NCBI GenBank assembly: GCA_963811825.1
Contig: CAWESS010000022.1
Span: 248,001 to 312,000, forward strand
Direction of reading: 5' to 3'
DNA from: Fodinibacter sp963811825
Lineage (GTDB): Bacteria > Actinomycetota > Actinomycetes > Actinomycetales > Dermatophilaceae
Length of the DNA: 64,000 nt
Part shown: in pieces, positions 45,239 through 53,862 of the stretch
Layout of the letters: each line of letters begins with the position of its first letter
Position numbering within the stretch: the stretch's first letter is position 1
Position numbers and translations under genes: made by a program
Notes under the pieces: model-generated
What the model was told of the DNA's origin: nothing
Database searches by the model: none
What the model saw: the letters and a program-made list of their open reading frames with translations, nothing else

Positions 45239-45751
45239 CCTCCGAGGCCACCACGGCCCCCGTCGGGGTCAGGGACCGCGCGCAGTACGGCGTGTGCGCG
45301 GCCCTGGCCCTCCTCGGGGTGGTCGTCATCATCGACGCCAGCCGCATCGGCGCGGCGACGAGCAGCAACGACCCGATCGGGCCCGAAGGCCCTCCCGTTC
45401 GTCATCGGCGCGGCTCTCATCCTCATCTCCGTGCTCTACGCACTCGACGTCTCCCGCGGTGGCGTCGGTGAGGCGGAGGCCGGCGAGGACATCGAGCTCG
45501 GCGCCCCGGCCGACTGGCGCACCGTCGGCATCCTCGCGGGTGCGTTCGTCGTCAACGCCCTGCTCATCGAGCGGCTCGGCTGGGTCATCAGCGGAGCGCT
45601 GCTGTTCGCCATGAGTGCCTACGCCCTCGGCAACCGCCACCACGTGCGGGGCCTGGCGATCGGGGTCGCGCTGAGCCTGTCGACCTTCTACGCGTTCGCC
45701 ATCGGGCTCGGCGTGAGTCTGCCGGCCGGCATCCTGCAGGGAATCCTCTGA
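45235..45751 (+). pseudogene. tctB: Tripartite tricarboxylate transporter small membrane subunit TctB, one frameshift
   Basis: A small four-helix subunit of about 171 residues. The first frame has MTSEATTAPVGVRDRAQYGV, helix 1 (CAALALLGVVVIIDA) and DPIGP. The next frame has KALPFVIGAALILISVLYAL, then helices in GILAGAFVVNALLIERLGWV and the C-terminal GLGVSLPAGILQGIL. They join near 45383, where GGGCCCGAAG should be GGGCCGAAG, a +1 in a C run. The start overlaps the tctC stop and the stop overlaps tctA by one base. Confidence 0.87.
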
Positions 45752-47329
45752 TGGACAACATCAACGCCCTGATGGGCGGCTTCGCCGACGTCATCACCCC
45801 GACGAACCTCCTCATCGCGCTCCTCGCCGTGCTCATCGGCACCGCGGTCGGCGTGCTGCCCGGCATCGGCCCCGCCATGACCGTGGCGCTGCTGCTCCCG
45901 ATCACCTACGGGCTGCCCGTCGAGCAGTCGCTCATCCTGTTCGGCGGCATCTTCTACGGGGGCATGTACGGCGGGTCGACGACCTCGATCCTGCTCAACA
46001 CCCCCGGTGAGTCCGCCTCGGTGGTCACCGCCCTCGAGGGCAACAAGATGGCCAAGTCGGGGCGAGCCGCGCAGGCCCTGGCCACGTCGGCCATCGGCTC
46101 GTTCATCGCCGGCACCATCGGCACGGCGCTCATCGTGCTCGTCATGCCGCAGGTCGTCGACTTCGCGGTCACCCTCGGCTCGCCGGAGTTCCTCGCGATC
46201 ATCCTCGTGGCGTTCGTCGGTACGGCCGCGATCCTCGGCTCCTCGCGGGTGCGTGGCTTCGCGGCGCTGCTCGTCGGGCTCACGCTCGGGCTCGTCGGCA
46301 CCGACTTCGTCACCGGCCAGCAGCGGCTGACCTTCGGCAGCCCGTTCCTCGCCGACAACATCGACGTCGTCGTCATCGCGGTCGGCCTCTTCGCCGTCGG
46401 CGAGGCCCTGTGGGTCGCGGCCCACCTGCGGCGCAAGGCGGCCACGGTGATCCCCGTCGGCCGCCCGTGGCTCTCGCGCGAGGACTGGGGCCGCTCGTGG
46501 AAGCCGTGGCTGCGTGGCACCGCGCTCGGGTTCCCGTTCGGGGCGATCCCCGCCGGTGGCGCCGAGATCCCGACGTTCCTGTCCTACCTCACCGAGCGCA
46601 AGCTCTCGAAGCACCCCGAGGAGTTCGGCAAGGGCGCCATCGAGGGTGTCGCCGGCCCGGAGGCCGCGAACAACGCCTCCGCCGCCGGGCACGATGGTGC
46701 CACTGCTCGCCCTCGGCCTCCCGACCAACGCGACCGCGGCGATCATCATCGCGGCCTTCATGAGCTACGGCATCGATCCGGGCCCGCTCCTGCTCACCAA
46801 GGAGCCGGACCTGGTCTGGATGCTCATCGCGAGCCTGTTCATCGGCAACTTCTTCCTGCTCGTGCTCAACCTGCCGCTCGCGCCGACCTGGGCCAAGCTG
46901 CTGCGCATCCCGCGCCCCTACCTCTACGCGGGGATCCTCTTCTTCGCGTCGATGGGTGCGTATGCCGTGAACGGGCAGCCCTTCGACCTCTACCTCTTGC
47001 TGGTGCTGGGGTTCCTCGGCTTCGCGATGCGGCGCTTCGGGCTGCCGGTCCTCCCGCTCATCGTCGGGGCCATCCTCGGCCCGCTGTTCGAGCGCCACCT
47101 GCGGCGTTCGCTGCAGACCTCGGGTGGTGACCTGTCGGGCCTGATCGGCGGGCCGGTCGCCTGGGTCTGCTACGCCATCATCCTCGGTGTGTTGTTCTGG
47201 CCGCTCATCGCCCGGATCCTCCGGGGCCGCGGCGGCGACGACGACCTGCCCGGTGGCCACGACGGTGACCAGCCGTCCCCGGCCGTCGAGCTCGCCCCCA
47301 CCGCCTCATCGGAAGGTCCGCGATCATGA
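45751..47329 (+). pseudogene. tctA: Tripartite tricarboxylate transporter large permease TctA, one frameshift
   Basis: A permease of about 525 residues with some 11-12 helices. Signature sequences are GVLPGIGPAMTVALLLPITY, FYGGMYGGSTTSILLNTPGE and SGRAAQALATSAIGSFIAGT in the first frame. After GPEAANNASAAG the next frame continues TMVPLLALGLPTNATAA and NLPLAPTWAKLLRI to the end. The join is near 46688, where GCCGGGCAC should be GCCGGCAC. The C-terminal tail is charged and Asp-rich. Motifs are complete on both sides. Confidence 0.9.
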
Positions 47330-47724
47330 CCGTTCTCGTCGGCTACGTCCCGACTCCGCTCGGGGAGGCCACCCTGCGGGCCGGCGTCGAGGAGGCCCGG
47401 CGCCGCGCCGAGCCCCTCGTCGTCGTCAACATGTCGCGCGACGACGTTCTCGTCGATGCCCACCGCGCGGCATCCGACGACCTCGCCCGGGTCGCTCGCG
47501 ACGTCACCGAGCTCGGCGTCGAGGTCGAGGTGGTGCGCATCGAGGAGGGCGGCGACCCCGCCACGGCGATCGTCGCAGCCGCCGACGAGCGCGCCGCCTC
47601 GGTGATCGTCATCGGTCTCCGGCACCGCACCCCGGTGGGCAAGCTCATCATGGGCTCCGCCGCCCAGCGGATCCTGATCGACGCGAAGTGCCCCGTGCTC
47701 GCCGTGAAGGAAGGGGCGGCATGA
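47326..47724 (+). CDS. Universal stress protein (UspA domain)
   Basis: A 132-residue single-domain universal stress protein. It begins TVLVGYVPTPLGEATLRAGV, and the ATP-binding loop is IGLRHRTPVGKLIMGSAAQR, the G-2x-G-9x-G(S/T) pattern of ATP-binding members. It overlaps tctA by 4 bases (ATGA) and rraA by 4 bases. Small Usp genes at the end of tct operons are common in actinobacteria, suggesting a role in transporter regulation. Confidence 0.92.
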   Translation: MTVLVGYVPTPLGEATLRAGVEEARRRAEPLVVVNMSRDDVLVDAHRAASDDLARVARDVTELGVEVEVVRIEEGGDPATAIVAAADERAASVIVIGLRHRTPVGKLIMGSAAQRILIDAKCPVLAVKEGAA

Positions 47725-48192
47725 CGATCTCCACGGCCGACCTCTGGGACGAGCGGGGCGACTCACTGCAGTCCTGCTCCGTGCAGCTGCGGCACTACGG
47801 CGGGCACACGGCGTTCTCCGGCGTGGTCAGCACCGTGCGCTGCCACCGCGACAACGCCCTGGTCAAGGCCGCCCTCAACGAGCCCGCGCTGGGGCGGGTT
47901 CTCGTCGTGGACGGCGCAGGGCTCGCTCGAGTCGGCGCTCATGGGTGACCTCATCGCGGCATCCGCGGTGGCGAACGGGTGGGCCGGCGTGGTCATCCAC
48001 GGCGTCGTGCGCGACGTCGTGGCGCTGCGCGAGCTGCCGCTGGGTGCCGTCGCACTCGGCTCCAACCCGCGCAAGAGCGCCAAGGACGGTGTCGGCGAGC
48101 GGGACGTGCCCGTGGCCTTCGGCGGAGTCGAGTTCGTGCCGGGCCAGCAGGTCTGGGTCGACGAGGACGGTGTGGTCGCCACCCGCCCCTGA
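47721..48192 (+). pseudogene. rraA: RraA-family protein (RNase E regulator / HMG aldolase fold), one frameshift
   Basis: A protein of about 157 residues. The first frame is MTISTADLWDERGDSLQSCS to RVLVVDGAG; the next continues SLESALMGDLIAASAVANGW, VVIHGVVRDVVALRELPLG and ALGSNPRKSAKDGVGERDVP. The join is near 47920, with an extra G in CAGGGCTC. HGVVRD contains the Arg-Asp pair needed by 4-hydroxy-4-methyl-2-oxoglutarate aldolases, and SNPRKS is RraA-like. In a tricarboxylate operon, an aldolase acting on a hydroxy-tricarboxylate seems more apt than RNase control. Confidence 0.85.
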
Positions 48193-48216
48193 GCGAACTT
48201 TCCCGCCCGATGCCAC

Positions 48217-48263
48217 AAGGTTCACCTTCGCACCACTTCCTTTCCGGTGCGAAGGTGAACCTT
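48217..48263. terminator. 18-bp hairpin between convergent genes
   Basis: AAGGTTCACCTTCGCACC (48217-48234) and its exact complement (48246-48263) enclose an 11-base loop. It sits between the ends of rraA and the facing MarR gene, so it may stop transcripts from both sides. A related sequence occurs at 31691-31720. Confidence 0.75.
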
Positions 48264-48279
48264 CCGGGGTGAAGCGGTG

Positions 48280-48702
48280 TCAGGACTCGTCGTCCAGCGT
48301 GCGCAGGATGCGCTCCAGGCTGGCCCGGTCACTCGCGGACAGGCGCGCGAAGTAGGTGTCGGCGTCGGCACGGCGGGCCGACCCGATCTCCCTCACCAGC
48401 TGCCGTCCGGATGCCGTGAGCACCAGCACCGTCGCCCGCCGGTCGCTCGCGTCGGGCTCGCGCGCGAGCAGCCCCCGCGCCTCGAGGGCGTCGACGACGT
48501 CGGTCACCGAACGAGGTGCCACGCGCAGGTGTCCGGCCAGCTCTCCCGGGCGGATCCGCTCGTGGCGGCCGATGACCTTCAGGGCGCGGGCGTGGTGCGG
48601 TGCGATGTCCCACGGGGCCATCGCCTCCGCGCCCCGACGACGCAGGGCTCGAGCCACCCGCATCACCAGGTCACCGAGGTCGGGGGATTCGGGCTCGGCC
48701 AT
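48280..48702 (-). CDS. MarR-family transcriptional regulator
   Basis: A 140-residue MarR protein. WDIAPHHARALKVIGRHERI is the start of the winged helix; GELAGHLRVAPRSVTDVVDA then LEARGLLAREPDASDRRATV gives the recognition helix and wing with the conserved DxRxxxV. The ATG at 48702 is supported by a leaderless TAACAT -10 seven bases upstream. It diverges from an ABC exporter gene and probably represses both through the palindrome between them. Confidence 0.94.
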   Translation of the reverse strand: MAEPESPDLGDLVMRVARALRRRGAEAMAPWDIAPHHARALKVIGRHERIRPGELAGHLRVAPRSVTDVVDALEARGLLAREPDASDRRATVLVLTASGRQLVREIGSARRADADTYFARLSASDRASLERILRTLDDES

Positions 48703-48709
48703 GCGGGGA

Positions 48710-48715
48710 ATGTTA
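48710..48715 (-). promoter_or_regulatory. -10 hexamer of leaderless promoter (TAACAT)
   Basis: TAACAT on the minus strand ends 7 bases before the ATG at 48702 of the MarR gene. Confidence 0.55.
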
Positions 48716-48741
48716 GCGCCCGGTCGTGCGTTTGGCTCATT

Positions 48742-48756
48742 GTGAGGTAACCTCAC
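48742..48756. promoter_or_regulatory. MarR operator palindrome
   Basis: GTGAGGT-A-ACCTCAC is a perfect 7-1-7 palindrome midway between the divergent MarR and ABC exporter starts. The AGGTAACCT core is the usual MarR-type site in actinobacterial drug-exporter pairs. Confidence 0.75.
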
Positions 48757-48784
48757 GATAACTTCGTCCGAGAGGAGGCCGCCC

Positions 48785-50743
48785 ATGACGGCGACCCTCA
48801 CCGAACTCCGGGGCACGGCCCCGACATCACGCGACGGCGCGGCCCACGGCCCCGGCGCGACGACCTACGACCCCGGCCCGACGGCATCCGGCATGCCTGG
48901 CGAGCGCCCGGAGCGCGGCGGGCGCGGCGGCGGAGGTGGCCGCGGCGGCGCCATGACCGTCGACCCCCGCGACAAGGCCCAGCTCGCCGACGCACCCGTC
49001 CCGCTCTCGCGCGTGCTCGCGCTCTTCCGCCCACACCGCGGCCGCGTGGCCGTCGTCGTCGCGATCATCGTCGTGACGAGCATCGTCGCGCTGGCCCAGC
49101 CGTTCCTCGTGCGCGAGATCGTCGACGTCGCGCTGCCCCAGCAGGACGTGCGCCTGCTGCTCCTGTCCGTCGGCGCCATGGTCGCCGTCGCGGCCATCAC
49201 CCAGCTGCTCGGCGTCGTGCAGACGTGGCTGTCGACCCAGGTCGGCCAGCGCGTCATGCACGAGCTGCGCACCCGGGTCTTCACCCACCTCCAGCGCCAG
49301 TCGCTCGGCTTCTTCACCCGCACCCGCGGCGGCGAGGTGCAGTCGCGCCTCACGAACGACGTCAACGGGATGCAGGGGGTCGTCACCTCGACCGCCACGT
49401 CGATCGCCGCGAACCTCACGACCGCCGTCGCCACGGCCGTCGCGATGGTCGCGCTCTCGTGGCGCCTGGCCCTGCTCTCGCTGCTCGTCATCCCGCCGGC
49501 GCTGTGGCTCACCCGCAAGGTCGCCCTCATCCGACGCGCGGTGACCGCCCAGCAGCAGCGCCACCTCGCCGACCTCAACCACCAGATCGACGAGGGGCTC
49601 TCGGTGAGCGGGGTGCGCCTGGCCAAGACGCTCGGCACCTCGACCCGCAACGCCGAGCGCTTCTCGACCACGTCACACGAGCTCGTCGACCTCGAGCTGC
49701 GCTCGCAGCTGGCCGGGCGCTGGCGGATGGCGACGATGCAGATCGTCTTCGCCGTGATCCCCGCGCTCGTCTACCTCGCGGCCGGGCTGCCGGCGACGTC
49801 GAGCGGCATGACGATCGGCACGCTCGTGGCGTTCACGACGCTGCAGGCCGGCATCTTCCGCCCGCTCATGGGGCTGCTGAACGTCGGGGCCCAGTGGGTC
49901 GCGTCGATGGCCCTGTTCTCGCGCGTCTTCGAGTACCTCGACCTCGTGCCCGACGTGCCGGCACCGGCGAACCCCGTGGCCCTCGACCCGGCATCCGTGC
50001 GGGGAGACGTCCGCATCGAGGGCGTCACGCTGCGCTACCCCGGCGCCGACCGGGATGCCGTGTCGGGCCTCACGCTGTCGGTGCCCGCCGGGTCGACGCT
50101 CGCCCTCGTCGGGCCGACCGGGTCGGGCAAGTCGACCGTCGCGGGGCTGCTCGCCCGCCTGCACGACCCGGATGGCGGGCGCATCACCGTCGACGGGGTC
50201 GACGTGCGCGACCTCGACCCCGACGTGCTCGCGGCGGTGGTCGGTGTGGTGTCCCAGGAGAGCTACCTCGTGCACGCGTCGGTGCGCGACAACCTGCTGC
50301 TCGCGCGGCCCGAGGCGACCGAGGGTGAGCTGTGGGCGGCGTTGGCCGCGGCCCAGGTCGCCGACCTCGTGGCGTCACTGCCCGACGGGCTCGAGACCGT
50401 GGTGGGGGCGCGCGGGCACCGGTTCTCGGGCGGTGAGCAGCAGCGGCTGGCCGTGGCGCGGACCATCCTTCGTGACCCGCCCGTGCTCGTGCTCGACGAG
50501 GCGACTTCCGCGCTCGACACGACAACCGAGCGGGCGCTGCAGCGGGCGCTGGACGAGCTGGCCCGGGGTCGCACGACCATCACCATCGCCCACCGGCTGT
50601 CGACCGTTCGCGACGCCGACCACATCGCGGTGCTCGACGCCGGGAGGCTCGTGGAGTCGGGCACGCACGACGACCTGCTGGCTGCTGGTGGGCGCTACGC
50701 AACCCTCGTCGCAGCCACCGAGCGTCCCCAGATCGACCAATAG
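48785..50743 (+). CDS. ABC transporter, fused permease and ATPase (multidrug/lipid exporter type)
   Basis: A 652-residue half-transporter. Residues 1-75 are a flexible Gly/Arg-rich leader (GGRGGGGGRGGAMTVDPRD). The membrane domain of six helices covers about 80-370, with coupling segments LGFFTRTRGGEVQSRLTNDV. The ATPase has Walker A GPTGSGKST, Q-loop VVSQESYLVHAS, signature FSGGEQQRLAVARTIL, Walker B VLVLDEATSALD and H-loop IAHRLSTV. A Shine-Dalgarno GAGGAGG lies 5-11 bases before the ATG. The MarR site ahead suggests drug-inducible export. Translation from the internal ATG near residue 56 is also possible. Confidence 0.95.
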   Translation: MTATLTELRGTAPTSRDGAAHGPGATTYDPGPTASGMPGERPERGGRGGGGGRGGAMTVDPRDKAQLADAPVPLSRVLALFRPHRGRVAVVVAIIVVTSIVALAQPFLVREIVDVALPQQDVRLLLLSVGAMVAVAAITQLLGVVQTWLSTQVGQRVMHELRTRVFTHLQRQSLGFFTRTRGGEVQSRLTNDVNGMQGVVTSTATSIAANLTTAVATAVAMVALSWRLALLSLLVIPPALWLTRKVALIRRAVTAQQQRHLADLNHQIDEGLSVSGVRLAKTLGTSTRNAERFSTTSHELVDLELRSQLAGRWRMATMQIVFAVIPALVYLAAGLPATSSGMTIGTLVAFTTLQAGIFRPLMGLLNVGAQWVASMALFSRVFEYLDLVPDVPAPANPVALDPASVRGDVRIEGVTLRYPGADRDAVSGLTLSVPAGSTLALVGPTGSGKSTVAGLLARLHDPDGGRITVDGVDVRDLDPDVLAAVVGVVSQESYLVHASVRDNLLLARPEATEGELWAALAAAQVADLVASLPDGLETVVGARGHRFSGGEQQRLAVARTILRDPPVLVLDEATSALDTTTERALQRALDELARGRTTITIAHRLSTVRDADHIAVLDAGRLVESGTHDDLLAAGGRYATLVAATERPQIDQ

Positions 50744-50783
50744 GTCACCGCGGGGACGCCCGGAGTCTCGCGGGTGAGACGGT

Positions 50784-50814
50784 ATGCCGTCCGCTCGGCT
50801 GTCGCGGACGGCAT
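50784..50814 (+). terminator. 11-bp hairpin between ABC exporter and hutH
   Basis: ATGCCGTCCGC (50784-50794) pairs exactly with GCGGACGGCAT (50804-50814), loop 9 bases. It is 41 bases past the exporter stop and 22 before the hutH start, so it may end the exporter transcript or act in the hutH leader. Its arms contain a TATGCCG and a CGGCATCC copy of the window-wide motif. Confidence 0.5.
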
Positions 50815-50822
50815 CCGGGGCG

Positions 50823-50833
50823 CTCCAATGGAG
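50823..50833. promoter_or_regulatory. Palindrome CTCCAATGGAG before hutH
   Basis: An 11-base perfect palindrome ends 3 bases before the chosen ATG and overlaps the Shine-Dalgarno GGAGG. A matching GTCCAATGGAC lies at the same distance before the M20 gene of the second hut operon. A shared hut repressor site is inferred. Confidence 0.4.
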
Positions 50834-50836
50834 GAC

Positions 50837-52402
50837 ATGAGCAGCGCACCCACCCCGGGCCTCGAACCCGTCACCGTCGGCACCGGACCCCTCACCATCG
50901 ACGAGGTGGTGCGGGTCGCCCGCGACGGGGCCCCGATCGTCCTGGCCGACGACTCGCTCGCCGAGGTGCGCCGCACCCGCGAGGTCATCCGCGGCCTCGC
51001 CGACGACGTCGAGCCCCACTACGGCGTCTCCACCGGCTTCGGCGCACTGGCCACCCGGCACATCCCCACCGCGATGCGTCGCCAGCTGCAGCGCTCGCTC
51101 GTCCGCTCGCACGCCGCCGGCTCCGGCCCCGAGGTCGAGCGCGAGGTCGTGCGGGCCCTGATGCTGCTGCGCATCTCCACCCTCGCAACCGGCCGCACCG
51201 GCATCCGCGAGGAGACCCTCACGACCTACGTCGCCATGCTCAACGCCGGCATCGCCCCGGTCGTCCACGAGTACGGCTCCCTCGGCTGCTCCGGCGACCT
51301 CGCCCCGCTCTCGCACTGCGCGCTCGCGCTCATGGGCGAGGGCCACGTGCGCGACGCGCACGGAGAGCGGATGCCGGCCGCGGACGCGCTGGCCGCCGCC
51401 GGCATCGAGCCCGTCGAGCTCGAGGAGAAGGAGGGGCTGGCCCTCATCAACGGCACCGACGGCATGCTCGGCATGTTGTGCCTGGCCATCCACGACCTGC
51501 GCGAGCTGCTCGTCGTCGCCGACGTCGCCACCGCCATGTCGGTCGAAGGGCTCCTCGGCACCGACGACGTCTTCGCCGCCGACCTGCACGCCCTGCGCCC
51601 CCAGCCCGGCCAGGCGGTGTCCGCCGCCAACATCCGAAAGCTGATGTCGCAGAGCGGCATCCGCGAGAGCCACCGCACCGAGGCCTGCACCCGCGTGCAG
51701 GACGCCTACTCCCTGCGGTGCGCCCCGGTGGTCACCGGAGCGGCCCGCGACACCCTCGACCACGCCGCCCGCGTCGCCGGGTGGGAGCTCGCGTCAGCCG
51801 TCGACAACCCCGTCGTGACGCCTGACGGCCGCGTCGAGAGCAACGGCAACTTCCACGGCGCCCCGGTGGCCTACGTGCTCGACTTCCTCGCGATCATCGC
51901 CGCGGACGTCGCCTCGATGTCCGAGCGGCGCACCGACCGTTTCCTCGACAAGGCGCGCAACCACGGCCTGCCGCCCTTCCTGGCCGACGACCCCGGCGTC
52001 GACAGCGGCCACATGATCGCGCAGTACACCCAGGCCGCGATCGTCTCCGAGCTCAAGCGGCTGGCGGTCCCGGCATCCGTGGACTCGATCCCGAGCTCCG
52101 CGATGCAGGAGGACCACGTGTCCATGGGGTGGTCGGCGGCCCGCAAGCTGCGCCGGTCCGTGGACGGCCTGACCCGGGTCCTGGCGGTCGAGGTGCTCAC
52201 GGCCGCGCGCGGCATCCAGCTGCGAGCCCCGCTCGAACCGGCGGCTGCGACCGGAGCAGTCGTCGCCGCCCTCACCGCGTCGGATGCCGGTCGTCCCGGC
52301 CCCGACCGCTACCTCGCCCCCGAGATCGAGACCGCCCACGGCCTCGTCCTCGACGGCAGCATCCGCCGCGCCGCCGAGTCCGAGACCGGCCCGCTCGCCT
52401 GA
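50837..52402 (+). CDS. hutH: Histidine ammonia-lyase
   Basis: A 521-residue histidase that deaminates L-histidine to urocanate. GVSTGFGALATRHI and the MIO-forming region GSLGCSGDLAPLSH are clear, with Cys-Ser-Gly instead of Ala-Ser-Gly. Further landmarks are LINGTDGMLGML, QDAYSLRCAPVV, ESNGNFHGAPVAY and SSAMQEDHVSMGW. GGAGG lies 4 bases before the ATG at 50837; an ATG three codons earlier has none. It is followed by a hairpin and not co-transcribed with hutU. Confidence 0.96.
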   Translation: MSSAPTPGLEPVTVGTGPLTIDEVVRVARDGAPIVLADDSLAEVRRTREVIRGLADDVEPHYGVSTGFGALATRHIPTAMRRQLQRSLVRSHAAGSGPEVEREVVRALMLLRISTLATGRTGIREETLTTYVAMLNAGIAPVVHEYGSLGCSGDLAPLSHCALALMGEGHVRDAHGERMPAADALAAAGIEPVELEEKEGLALINGTDGMLGMLCLAIHDLRELLVVADVATAMSVEGLLGTDDVFAADLHALRPQPGQAVSAANIRKLMSQSGIRESHRTEACTRVQDAYSLRCAPVVTGAARDTLDHAARVAGWELASAVDNPVVTPDGRVESNGNFHGAPVAYVLDFLAIIAADVASMSERRTDRFLDKARNHGLPPFLADDPGVDSGHMIAQYTQAAIVSELKRLAVPASVDSIPSSAMQEDHVSMGWSAARKLRRSVDGLTRVLAVEVLTAARGIQLRAPLEPAAATGAVVAALTASDAGRPGPDRYLAPEIETAHGLVLDGSIRRAAESETGPLA

Positions 52403-52410
52403 CCGACCGC

Positions 52411-52452
52411 CGAGTGCGGAAGTGGTACCCACCGGCGAGCACTTCGCACTCG
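52411..52452. terminator. Hairpin between convergent hutH and DUF1479 gene
   Basis: CGAGTGCGGAAGTGG (from 52411) pairs with GCACTTCGCACTCG (52439-52452) with one bulged G. The loop is about 14 bases. It lies 8 bases after the hutH stop and before the likely end of the DUF1479 gene. Confidence 0.6.
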
Positions 52453-52456
52453 AGGC

Positions 52457-53778
52457 TCAGGGCTGGCCAGCCCGAGGCCTCGGCGCCCGGTCTCGTTGAG
52501 CTGGTCGACGCCGAAGCGGTCGGGCCACTCGCGCTCGTAGTGCTCCTCGGGGAAGTCGCTCGGGCTGGAGCCGGTGAGGAACGCCTCGCGGACGTGCTCG
52601 CTGTAGGCCTCGTTGCGGGGGCACCAGGGCGCGGCGGGGATGTACATGACGTTGCCCCAGCCCTTCTGGTCCTCCACCGGCGCCACGCTGTGGATCATGT
52701 CTGCGTGCCACCAGACCGAGTCGCCGGCGCGCACGTCCGGGATGCCGGCCATCGCGCGCAGCAGGAGCGGGTGCCACCGCTCGTTGGCCGGGAACACCTG
52801 GTTCGTCGTGACGCCGCACATGTCGTCGTCGGGGACGTCGGAGAGCAGCGGGCGGAGCATGAGGTAGCCCATGGCCTCGGGGATCGGCACGGTGTGCAGC
52901 ACGCCCTGGTCGTGGTCCATGTCCGACAGCGCCGTCCACCCCTGGAAGGTGCGAAAGGCCGAGCACATCGTCGAGCCGGGGTACTGGGGGCCGGCGGTGC
53001 GGTGGGCGGCATCCCACGGGTCGTACTGCTCGACGGTGCCGTCGAAGAGGTGGCGGAAGGCGCGCTGGAACGCTTCGCGTCATCCACAGGTCGAGCGTCC
53101 CGGGGTCGAGGTGGGACCCCAGGCCCGCCGAGTCGACGCCCGGCGGGCGGCGGCGGATGCGGTCGGGGTACAACGAGTCACGGTCGGCGTCGAACCACTG
53201 CACGCCGTCGGACTCGTTCCGCCACTGGGCGTTGAGGAACCCCTGCACGCGCGCCATCCGGTCGCTCTGACGGGCGGCCATCTGCGCGGGGGACCAGTAG
53301 ACGGGGTAGATCTCGGGCTTGGAACCGACCGAGCCGAAGAAGTCGTCGCGGGCCCGCGGTAGTTCTCGAAGAAGCGGTTGCCCTCGACGTAGTCGACGAT
53401 GCCGGCGTCCCAGGCCAGGGCCTGCTCGCGGGGGAAGTGGCCGCGCACGACGAGGCAGCCGCGGCGGCGCAGCAGCTCCAGGTCGGCGGGCGAGACGGCA
53501 CCCGACTCGATGTCGGCGTAGTCGATGACCGGCCAGACGTTCTCCCCGGCGGCCAGCGCGGCCTCGATCTCCTCCACCCGCTGCGTCACTCGTGCCTCGA
53601 TGACGGCGAAGACCTCCTCGACGGAGCGGCCTGACGCCGCGATCCGGGCGCGCAGGGCCGCCTTGATCTCACGGGTCGCCTCGGCGAGGTCCTCGGGCTG
53701 GGTCTCCCAGTGCGGAAGGGGCGGCAGGTCCGCCGCCGTCGTGGCGGTGACGCTGGGGCTCTGAACCGACATCGGCAC
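52457..53778 (-). pseudogene. DUF1479 (YbiU-like) putative Fe(II) dioxygenase, interrupted by at least two frameshifts
   Basis: A DUF1479 protein of about 440 residues in three pieces. The first ends FFENYRGP (shift near 53350, one base missing), the second carries GLGSHLDPGTLDLWMT (shift near 53077), and the third has FRTFQGWTALSDMDHDQG, CGVTTNQVFPANERWHPLLL and SVWWHADMIHSVAPVEDQKG. HLD and the later His in DMIH form a 2-His-1-carboxylate metal triad. A third shift near the end is likely, as the last frame would run on into hutH, whereas the middle frame stops at 52457. YbiU itself is of unknown function. It diverges from the ROK regulator. Confidence 0.85.
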
Positions 53779-53783
53779 TTCTC

Positions 53784-53805
53784 CTTTTGGTAGGACTCCT
53801 TCTTA
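53784..53805. promoter_or_regulatory. Direct repeat copy 1, candidate ROK operator
   Basis: CTTTTGGTAGGACTCCTTCT + TA. It matches the copy at 53831-53852 in 17 of 22 positions in the same orientation, 47 bases apart. It covers the region just upstream of the DUF1479 start on the minus strand. Confidence 0.6.
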
Positions 53806-53830
53806 ATGCTGAGATTATCGCGGTGGACCG

Positions 53831-53852
53831 CTTTTGGCAAGAGTCCTTACTA
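53831..53852. promoter_or_regulatory. Direct repeat copy 2, candidate ROK operator
   Basis: CTTTTGGCAAGAGTCCTTAC + TA. It runs into the TAGAAT -10 of the ROK gene, so binding would block that promoter. Confidence 0.6.
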
Positions 53853-53856
53853 GAAT
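53851..53856 (+). promoter_or_regulatory. -10 hexamer of leaderless promoter (TAGAAT)
   Basis: TAGAAT ends 6 bases before the ATG at 53863 of the ROK regulator and overlaps its probable operator. Confidence 0.6.
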
Positions 53857-53862
53857 GGTCCG

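Noticed and set aside
45688..46761. A minus-strand open frame opposite tctA
   Set aside because: Its translation is low-complexity Glu/Arg/Asp/Gly text typical of antisense to G+C-rich genes, and tctA on the plus strand has clear family motifs.
45235..48192. Programmed ribosomal frameshifting in the tct operon
   Set aside because: No slippery heptamer or downstream structure recurs, the shifts fall at different places in unrelated genes, and most are explained by one extra G or C.
52309..52456. An extended C-terminus of the DUF1479 protein running into hutH
   Set aside because: It would add about 50 residues without family similarity and overlap the hutH 3' end and its hairpin; a further frameshift near 52460 is more likely.
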